This document shows positions 1 through 4,378 of a stretch of 6,903 nt of DNA, piece by piece. A program made the translations under genes and the position numbers. Source of the stretch: Phycisphaerales bacterium UBA966 (GTDB lineage Bacteria; Planctomycetota; Phycisphaerae; Phycisphaerales; SM1A02); assembly GCA_002292895.1 (NCBI GenBank), contig DBCE01000197.1, forward strand, positions 600 through 7,502. Reading direction: 5' to 3'. The notes below the pieces were generated by a model that saw nothing but the letters and a program-made list of their open reading frames with translations, searched no databases and was not told the DNA's origin. Within the stretch, counting starts at the first letter, position 1, and each line of letters opens with the position of its first letter.

Positions 1-873
1 AGCCCGATCGGTCGCACGCCGCGCTCCAATCCTGCTACTTACACGGGCATCTTTGATGAGATCCGCAAGCACTTCGCCAAGTCGCCGGAATCAAAGATCC
101 GCGGCTATGAGCCCGGTCGCTTTAGTTTCAATGTCAAGGGCGGCCGCTGCGAAGCATGCCAAGGTCAAGGCATGGTGAAGATTGAAATGCACTTCCTGCC
201 GGACGTGTTTGTTGCATGCGAAACCTGTAAGGGAACCCGGTACAACCGCGAAACGCTTGAGGTGAAATTCAAAGGCAAGAACGTTGCCGAAGTGTTGGAC
301 ATGACTGTGGACGACGCGGTATTGCACTTTGAAGCGCACCCAAAGGTCCGCGGCATGCTTGAGTGTCTGCGCGATGTTGGCCTTGGCTACATGCAGCTTG
401 GGCAAGCAAGCACCACGGTTTCCGGTGGTGAAGCGCAACGCATCAAGCTTGCCACCGAACTCGGCAACATGTCAAGTGCAAGCACGCTCTACGTACTTGA
501 CGAGCCGACTACCGGCCTGCACTTTGCCGATGTAGAAAAACTGCTGGTGGTGCTGCAACGGCTCGCCGATGCTGGACACACGCTGGTGGTGATCGAACAC
601 AACCTGGATGTAGTGAAATGCGCGGATTGGCTCATCGACCTCGGACCGGAAGGCGGCGAGCGCGGCGGGACAATCATCGCCGCCGGTACTCCCGAACAGG
701 TGGCAGCCACCGCGGCCTCATACACCGGTCGCTACTTGAAGCCGATCTTGGAGCGCGCAGCACGAGCGTCGGCAGGCAGCACGAGTACCACTCAGCCAAC
801 GCGCCGCCGAGAGGTCACCGGCACCAAGAAGAAGAGAGCGGTCAAGACACCGGGCGTTGGCACGAGCGTGTAA
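1..873 (+). CDS. uvrA: UvrABC excinuclease subunit A, C-terminal part (5' truncated by window edge)
   Basis: UvrA is the ATP-dependent damage-recognition subunit of nucleotide excision repair. It acts in the cytoplasm as a dimer that loads UvrB on lesions. Frame 1 is open from the first base, and 290 residues are visible. Residues 1-49 carry the conserved GRTPRSNPATYTG and GYEPGRFSFNVKGG stretches. The C-terminal zinc finger is intact as C50-x2-C53-x19-C73-x2-C76, the same spacing as in E. coli UvrA. The second ABC ATPase domain follows, with signature SGGEAQR at 141-147, Walker B YVLDEPTTGLH around 164-174 (D167, E168) and switch histidine H200 in VVIEH. The family normally ends near the LKPIL at about 246-250. 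Here 40 more residues follow, rich in Ser, Thr, Lys and Arg, with basic clusters RRR and KKKR. About 690 N-terminal residues lie outside the window. The gene converges on the uvrD-like gene, stop to stop, 9 bp apart. The identification is very secure. Confidence 0.97.
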   Translation, partial: SPIGRTPRSNPATYTGIFDEIRKHFAKSPESKIRGYEPGRFSFNVKGGRCEACQGQGMVKIEMHFLPDVFVACETCKGTRYNRETLEVKFKGKNVAEVLDMTVDDAVLHFEAHPKVRGMLECLRDVGLGYMQLGQASTTVSGGEAQRIKLATELGNMSSASTLYVLDEPTTGLHFADVEKLLVVLQRLADAGHTLVVIEHNLDVVKCADWLIDLGPEGGERGGTIIAAGTPEQVAATAASYTGRYLKPILERAARASAGSTSTTQPTRRREVTGTKKKRAVKTPGVGTSV

Positions 874-882
874 TTTTTCACT

Positions 883-3237
883 CTACGTCTGTAATCGAAC
901 CAGTTTCGCGTACTCCAGCACCAGCGTCTTCACGCCCACGGTGCGGAATGACACACGCGCGCTGGTGACACTGCCGCGTGGCAAGATTGCTTGCACAGTG
1001 CCGGTTCCGAAGAGCGGATGACGCACCATGCAGCCAACCGGAAACTGCGCGCCGAGGCCGCGCGGCTTATCAAACTCGTCTGCCCACGGCTCGTCGATGC
1101 CGTCAGAGCCTTCTCCAGAGCCGTCGCCGCTGCCGTCCATCCAACTGGACGCCAAGTCAGTGCGTTCAACATTTGCCTCTGGAAGTTCGCGCAGGAACTC
1201 GCTCTCCATCGCGCTCATGCGCATGCCGCGCACGGTGCGACGCGCAGCGTGCGTCATCAAGAGCTGCCGCTTGGCGCGCGTCATGCCCACAAAGCAGAGG
1301 CGTCGCTCTTCTTCAATGTCTTCATCACCTTCGCGCGCACGCATGTGTGGCAACAGACCTTCTTCGCAGCCGATCATGGTGACCATCTCAAACTCAAGAC
1401 CCTTGGCCGCATGCAGCGTCATCAAGGTCACCGATCCCGCGTCGGAGTCATACGCATCGGAATCAGCCACCAACGCCACGGATTGCAGGAACCCCTGCAG
1501 CGCGCGCAACAATGTTGGCGGCGCGCCGGCAGGGTCATCAGGTAATTCAAAGTCGCCCGCGGCGTTGACGGTTTCGTCCAAGTTCAGGCGGCGCTGCTCT
1601 TGGTCATCGCCATCGGTGCCGTCGGCAAAGTCACGCAGGCCGCTTTCATCAAGCACCATTTCTACAAATGCAGCCAGCGCGTCCGGCTCCCCAAGTTCAA
1701 TCACTTGTCGCCAGCGCGCCAGCATGGATGCAAACTCATCAATCTTGCGCGCGGTGCGATCCGCAACGCCCGCCTCGCGCGCAAAACGCAGCGCCGCAAG
1801 CATGGGAATTTGCTGAACAGCCGCAATGCGCTCAATGCGCGTGAGCGACGAATCACCAATGCCACGCGTAGGCACATTCACAATGCGACCGCACGCAACA
1901 TCGTCAGCAGCGTTCGCTACTAAGCGCAGGTACGCCATCAAGTCTTTGACCTCCTTGCGGTCATAGAACGCGGTGCCGCGCACAATGCGGTACGGAATCT
2001 GCCTGCGCCGCAGTGCATCTTCCACCACGCGACTGAGCGCATTCATTCGGTAGAGCACCGCAATTTCTTTCCACGGCGTGCCCGCTGCATTGGCCGTCAC
2101 GATGGCCTTGGCCACTTCGTCGGACTCAGCGTGCTCATCCGCTGCGCGCAACACGCGCACCTTCTCACCCGCGCCCTGCCCCGTGTAGAGCGGCTTTGCC
2201 TTGCGACGCTTGTTGTGCCGAATCAGCGCGTCGGCCGCAGCCACTACATGTTCCGTCGAACGAAAGTTCTCGCCGAGCGCCACAGTGACGGCGCCATCAA
2301 AGCACTCCTCAAACTCAAGGATGTTTCGAATGTCCGCGCCGCGCCAGCGATAGATCGACTGATCCGGATCGCCCACCACGCAGATGTTCCGATGCCCACC
2401 AGCGATGTTGCGCGCAATAGCAAACTGCGCGCGATTGGTGTCCTGGTATTCGTCGATCAATACATAGCGATAGCGGCCCGCGGCGATCGCGCGCAGCGAG
2501 TCATTCGTTCCCAAACTGATAGCAGTGCGCATGAGTAGATCATCAAAGTCGAGCGCCTTGTTGCGCTGCAGGATCTTCTCGTACGCCTCGTAGGCCTTGG
2601 CAACTTGACGCGCTGCAAAGTCGCCGGCCGCCTCGCGGAACGCGGCTGCATCTACAAGTTGATTCTTCGCAGTACTGATCTTTGAAAGCACCGCAGCAGG
2701 CTGGAAGTTCTTGGTATCAAGCCCCGCTTCCACAATCGCGCTCTTCATTGCTGAACGCTGATCGTCGGCGTCGTAGATCACAAAGTCCGGGTCAACGCCG
2801 CAATCCACTGCATGACGGCGAAGGAACATGGCGCAGAATGCATGGAAAGTGCTGACCACCAGTCCGCGTCGACCGGGCACATCAACTGGAATCATTGACT
2901 CCACGCGATGCTTCATTTCGCCAGCAGCTTTGTTGGTGAACGTCAGCGCCAAGATCTGCCACGCCGGAATGCCGAGCGACACCAAACGCGCCACGCGGCG
3001 GGTGATGACGCGCGTCTTTCCAGAGCCGGGGCCAGCAAGCACCAACAGCGGGCCATCAACGTGCGCAACGGCAATGCGCTGGTCTTCGGTCAGGCCTTCC
3101 AGGAGCGCGTCGGCATCAAGTTCCGGAATCACCGGTTCGGGTGCATGCTCCGGTGCTGATCCATCAGCAGCAAATTGTGCTGATTTGTAGCCTGTTTGTG
3201 CCACTTTGAGTGGGGTCGGTAATTCGGGAAACAGCAT
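883..3237 (-). CDS. uvrD: ATP-dependent DNA helicase, UvrD/PcrA family (SF1A)
   Basis: This is a 784-residue 3'-5' DNA helicase. UvrD/PcrA enzymes unwind the excised oligonucleotide in excision repair, act in mismatch repair, and clear RecA or stalled polymerase. All family motifs are present: Q motif LTEDQ (49-53), Walker A GPGSGKT (69-75), Ia TFTNKAAGEMKHRV (99-112), Ib STFHAF (129-134), II VLIDEYQDT (259-267), III GDPDQSIYRWRGA (289-301), IV GENFRST (322-328), then TRGIGD (457-462), V TLHAAKGLEFE (607-617) and VI EEERRLCFVGMTRAKRQL (642-659). The C-terminal FGTGTV (743-748) with following strands is the Tudor-like fold that contacts RNA polymerase in UvrD/PcrA. A Gly/Ser/Asp-rich linker (about 701-715) separates it from the motor. 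An open frame continues upstream to 3351, but those 38 codons show no family similarity, whereas ATG 3237-3235 has a perfect AAGGAGG. uvrD and pcrA cannot be separated by motifs; the neighbouring uvrA is why uvrD is used here. Confidence 0.95.
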   Translation of the reverse strand: MLFPELPTPLKVAQTGYKSAQFAADGSAPEHAPEPVIPELDADALLEGLTEDQRIAVAHVDGPLLVLAGPGSGKTRVITRRVARLVSLGIPAWQILALTFTNKAAGEMKHRVESMIPVDVPGRRGLVVSTFHAFCAMFLRRHAVDCGVDPDFVIYDADDQRSAMKSAIVEAGLDTKNFQPAAVLSKISTAKNQLVDAAAFREAAGDFAARQVAKAYEAYEKILQRNKALDFDDLLMRTAISLGTNDSLRAIAAGRYRYVLIDEYQDTNRAQFAIARNIAGGHRNICVVGDPDQSIYRWRGADIRNILEFEECFDGAVTVALGENFRSTEHVVAAADALIRHNKRRKAKPLYTGQGAGEKVRVLRAADEHAESDEVAKAIVTANAAGTPWKEIAVLYRMNALSRVVEDALRRRQIPYRIVRGTAFYDRKEVKDLMAYLRLVANAADDVACGRIVNVPTRGIGDSSLTRIERIAAVQQIPMLAALRFAREAGVADRTARKIDEFASMLARWRQVIELGEPDALAAFVEMVLDESGLRDFADGTDGDDQEQRRLNLDETVNAAGDFELPDDPAGAPPTLLRALQGFLQSVALVADSDAYDSDAGSVTLMTLHAAKGLEFEMVTMIGCEEGLLPHMRAREGDEDIEEERRLCFVGMTRAKRQLLMTHAARRTVRGMRMSAMESEFLRELPEANVERTDLASSWMDGSGDGSGEGSDGIDEPWADEFDKPRGLGAQFPVGCMVRHPLFGTGTVQAILPRGSVTSARVSFRTVGVKTLVLEYAKLVRLQT

Positions 3238-3245
3238 GCGCGGGG

Positions 3246-3252
3246 CCTCCTT
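3246..3252 (-). promoter_or_regulatory. Ribosome binding site of the UvrD/PcrA helicase
   Basis: Read on the minus strand this is AAGGAGG, the full anti-Shine-Dalgarno complement, ending 8 nt before ATG at 3237-3235. It decides the start: the longer frame beginning at 3351 would place this site inside coding sequence and adds an unconserved N-terminus. Confidence 0.9.
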
Positions 3253-3347
3253 GCGGTGCGCGAAAGCGCTCAGTGCGCCAGTCGACTTGACGAGTCTAGA
3301 AGACAGGCATCGACATGCTGTCCACAGGCCAAATTCAACGACTGAAC

Positions 3348-3368
3348 ACAATTAAATAAACATAAATC
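3348..3368 (-). promoter_or_regulatory. AT-rich island, possible helicase promoter region
   Basis: This is the most AT-rich segment in the intergenic region and lies about 110-130 bp upstream of the helicase start. On the minus strand it contains TTTAAT (3356-3351), five of six matches to the sigma-70 -10 consensus, but no recognisable TTGACA at the usual distance. The assignment is by composition and position only. Confidence 0.25.
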
Positions 3369-3405
3369 GTGAGCCGAGACAGACTTGCAGCGCGCTCACA
3401 CGAAA

Positions 3406-3420
3406 GTCGATAAAATCGAC
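3406..3420. promoter_or_regulatory. Perfect 6-3-6 inverted repeat enclosing a -10-like hexamer; possible operator/promoter
   Basis: GTCGAT-AAA-ATCGAC is a perfect 6-bp dyad with a 3-bp spacer. On the plus strand it contains TAAAAT (3411-3416), five of six matches to TATAAT. The best -35-like hexamer, TTGCAG at 3385-3390, is 20 bp away and matches poorly, so this is a weak sigma-70 promoter at best, or one needing an activator. A repressor site overlapping a -10 would fit the geometry. If transcription starts just downstream, the dcd leader would be roughly 230 nt long. The regulator is unknown. Confidence 0.35.
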
Positions 3421-3457
3421 GCGAACAGGGGTTGCAACCACAACAGGTAGGGGTACC

Positions 3458-3484
3458 ATGACCGCCACGCCCAAGCGTTGGTAG
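3458..3484 (+). CDS. Possible 8-codon leader ORF (MTATPKRW)
   Basis: ATG at 3458 is followed by seven codons and TAG at 3482-3484. AGGGG at 3449-3453 lies 4 nt upstream, rather close for an efficient Shine-Dalgarno. The stop codon falls inside the loop of a possible CCAAGC/GCTTGG stem (3471-3476 with 3486-3491). Its existence rests on these local signals alone. An ORF of this length arises easily by chance. Confidence 0.15.
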   Translation: MTATPKRW

Positions 3485-3495
3485 TGCTTGGACGT

Positions 3496-3600
3496 ATGGA
3501 TGATACCAAACAGAATGCGAACAACGGTTCAAATTTATGTTTGGGTGGTGAAAATGTCAGGTGGTGTGTGCGCCGGTGTTGCGGGTGTCGTGGGCAGTAG
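3496..3600 (+). CDS. Possible 34-residue cysteine-rich small ORF, unrecognised
   Basis: ATG at 3496 opens a frame ending at TAG 3598-3600. The polar N-terminus begins MDDTKQNANNG. The C-terminal half holds five cysteines (positions 15, 24, 28, 29 and 31), including a WCVRRCCGC segment. No good Shine-Dalgarno precedes it (only GGA, 3 nt upstream). The cysteines, tryptophan and glycines come from the G/T-rich block at 3541-3600, so nucleotide composition alone could explain them. I do not recognise the peptide and assign no function. Confidence 0.15.
   Translation: MDDTKQNANNGSNLCLGGENVRWCVRRCCGCRGQ
3519..3530. promoter_or_regulatory. GAAC-N4-GTTC element, LexA-box-like
   Basis: GAAC-AACG-GTTC, preceded by C and followed by A, matches the GAAC-N4-GTTC core used by LexA in Firmicutes and Actinobacteria. 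It lies in the divergent region between a UvrD-type helicase, a common SOS-regulon member elsewhere, and dcd. It is 123 bp upstream of the dcd ATG and about 280 bp from the helicase ATG, so it is not tightly placed against either start. The four central bases only partly fit the fuller Gram-positive consensus. Which LexA motif this organism uses is unknown. Confidence 0.25.
3541..3600 (+). repeat. G/T-rich block with GGTGGTG direct repeats
   Basis: By count, 46 of 60 bases are G or T (29 G, 17 T, 7 C, 7 A), a strong strand asymmetry compared with the flanking genes. GGTGGTG occurs at 3544-3550 and 3560-3566. Several GG and GGG runs follow. In the dcd leader this would be a G/U-rich, poorly self-pairing RNA segment, perhaps able to form a two-tier G-quadruplex. 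The role is unknown. Confidence 0.5.
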
Positions 3601-3619
3601 TTGAAGTGAAGCTTTTGAC

Positions 3620-3634
3620 GGACCAGGATGGTCC
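3620..3634 (+). promoter_or_regulatory. Hairpin just upstream of the dcd ribosome binding site
   Basis: GGACCA-GGA-TGGTCC is a perfect 6-bp stem with a 3-nt loop, ending 5 nt before the AAGGGG of dcd. A second possible stem, CCAA (3638-3641) with TTGG (3646-3649), would hold the GGGG of the Shine-Dalgarno in its loop. GTCC (3631-3634) could alternatively pair with GGAC (3648-3651), which excludes the first hairpin. This could be translational control, or a DNA operator. No T-tract follows, so it is not an intrinsic terminator. Confidence 0.4.
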
Positions 3635-3639
3635 GAGCC

Positions 3640-3645
3640 AAGGGG
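3640..3645 (+). promoter_or_regulatory. Ribosome binding site of dcd
   Basis: AAGGGG lies 7 nt before the dcd ATG at 3653. It is a moderate Shine-Dalgarno (AAGG core) and supports the chosen start. Confidence 0.6.
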
Positions 3646-3652
3646 TTGGACG

Positions 3653-4258
3653 ATGAGCATTCTTTGTGACACGCAGATCCGTGATTCCGTGCGGATCGTC
3701 CCCTTCGCTGACAACGCGAAGCGCCCCGGCACAGTGTCCTTTGGCGTCTCGAGCTACGGCTACGACGTTCGCGTGGGAACAAAGTTCAAAGTATTCACCA
3801 ACGCCACCAGCGGCGGCACCGCCATCGTGGACCCGAAGAACTTTTCGAACGACCTCTTCATCGCCATCGACACCGCTGAAACCGGCCGCGACCACATTGT
3901 GATCCCGCCAAATTCGTTCGCCCTTGCCGAGACGGTTGAGACCATTGATGTTCCGCGCGACGTCCTTGCCATCTGCGTTGGTAAGAGCACCTACGCTCGC
4001 TGCGGCATCATTGTGAATGTCACGCCGCTTGAGCCAGAATGGCGCGGCAAGGTCACCATCGAAATCAGCAATACCACGCCGCTTCCAGCCAAGATTTACG
4101 CCAATGAAGGCATCGCCCAAATGATCTTCTTGCGAGCCGAGAACGTCTGCGCAGTCAGTTACGCAGACAAGCGCGGCAAGTATCAAGATCAAACCGGCCT
4201 GACACTCCCGCGCGTCGACGGACTTCCGTTCGGCGACAGCACTCCAAATCATCAGTAA
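3653..4258 (+). CDS. dcd: dCTP deaminase
   Basis: This cytoplasmic enzyme of 201 residues deaminates dCTP to dUTP, which dUTPase and thymidylate synthase then carry to dTMP. The family is the trimeric dUTPase-like fold and needs no zinc for deamination. The N-terminus MSILCDTQIR and SSYGYDVRVG (33-42) match the family. VDPKNF (59-64) and PPNSFALAETVE (85-96) form the core. The active-site segment is GKSTYARCG (110-118), with S112 and R116 aligning to the catalytic S111/R115 of E. coli Dcd. E137 in VTIEISN aligns to the general base E138. The tail GKYQDQTG (175-182) closes over the nucleotide. It has NVTPLEPEW where E. coli has VTAHRIDPGW, a variant I know from alphaproteobacterial-type Dcd. 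A bifunctional dCTP deaminase/dUTPase should be kept in mind because that loop helps separate the activities. nrdJ follows 120 bp downstream on the same strand. Confidence 0.95.
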   Translation: MSILCDTQIRDSVRIVPFADNAKRPGTVSFGVSSYGYDVRVGTKFKVFTNATSGGTAIVDPKNFSNDLFIAIDTAETGRDHIVIPPNSFALAETVETIDVPRDVLAICVGKSTYARCGIIVNVTPLEPEWRGKVTIEISNTTPLPAKIYANEGIAQMIFLRAENVCAVSYADKRGKYQDQTGLTLPRVDGLPFGDSTPNHQ

Positions 4259-4275
4259 GACCCGAATCCAGGACT

Positions 4276-4295
4276 CCGCGTTCCTATGGACGCGG
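4276..4295 (+). promoter_or_regulatory. GC-rich hairpin after dcd (possible processing or weak termination site)
   Basis: CCGCG (4276-4280) and TCC (4282-4284) pair with GGA (4288-4290) and CGCGG (4291-4295). This gives 8 bp with one bulged T and a TAT loop, starting 18 nt after the dcd stop. There is no downstream T-run, so a classical intrinsic terminator is unlikely. Stabilising the dcd 3' end or partial uncoupling of nrdJ is possible. Confidence 0.45.
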
Positions 4296-4330
4296 CGCCG
4301 CACCGTCACGAATACAGATCCCGAAACACA

Positions 4331-4351
4331 TGCACGCAGGCATCGCGTGCA
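4331..4351. repeat. Perfect 7-7-7 inverted repeat upstream of nrdJ; operator or leader hairpin
   Basis: TGCACGC (4331-4337), a 7-nt spacer, then GCGTGCA (4345-4351) form a perfect dyad ending 27 nt before the nrdJ ATG. It could be a protein-binding site for nrdJ-specific control or a leader-RNA hairpin just 5' of the weak GAGAGAGA (4359-4366). It does not resemble the AT-rich NrdR box, and I see no cobalamin-riboswitch core in this short gap. Confidence 0.4.
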
Positions 4352-4378
4352 CCATCACGAGAGAGACACGGAATACCC

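Larger units (their letters stand above)
3238..3652. other. Divergent intergenic region between the helicase gene and dcd (415 bp)
   Basis: This is the only large non-coding stretch. It must hold the promoters of both divergent genes. From left to right I see the helicase RBS, an AT-rich island at about 3348-3368 (the likeliest helicase promoter zone, with TTTAAT at 3356-3351 on the minus strand but no good -35), a 15-bp inverted repeat at 3406-3420, the 10-bp palindrome GGTTGCAACC at 3430-3439, overlapping short inverted repeats at 3471-3509, GAAC-N4-GTTC at 3519-3530, a G/T-rich block at 3541-3600, and a hairpin plus RBS in front of dcd. No tRNA or known riboswitch core was recognised. No long conserved ORF was recognised on either strand. 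Confidence 0.8.

Noticed and set aside
861..878. Possible intrinsic terminator at the uvrA end (CACGAGCGTG then TTTTT)
   Set aside because: The stem is only 3-4 bp with an over-tight loop and the T-run is 5. Too weak to call.
1028..1816. Long open frames on the plus strand inside the helicase gene (up to 262 codons)
   Set aside because: They are antisense to a motif-complete helicase, have biased Arg/Ser/Ala composition typical of shadow frames in GC-rich DNA, and show no recognisable domain.
3318..3327. CTGTCCACAG as a proteobacterial LexA (CTGT-N8-ACAG) box
   Set aside because: The half-sites are 2 bp apart rather than 8, so the spacing is wrong.
3238..3351. N-terminal extension of the helicase to the ATG at 3351
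   Set aside because: The 38 extra residues show no family resemblance, and the perfect AAGGAGG 8 nt before 3237 marks the real start.
3523..3545. GGTTCAAAT resembling a tRNA T-loop
   Set aside because: The flanking bases AACGG and TTATG cannot form the T stem, and no acceptor or anticodon arm is in place.
3557..4309. 250-codon minus-strand frame covering dcd
   Set aside because: It is the complement of a clear dCTP deaminase gene. It has no recognisable motif and no ribosome site that I could see.
4259..4378. Cobalamin riboswitch or NrdR boxes before nrdJ
   Set aside because: The gap is too short for a full cobalamin riboswitch and lacks its conserved box. No AT-rich 16-bp NrdR-like dyad is visible.
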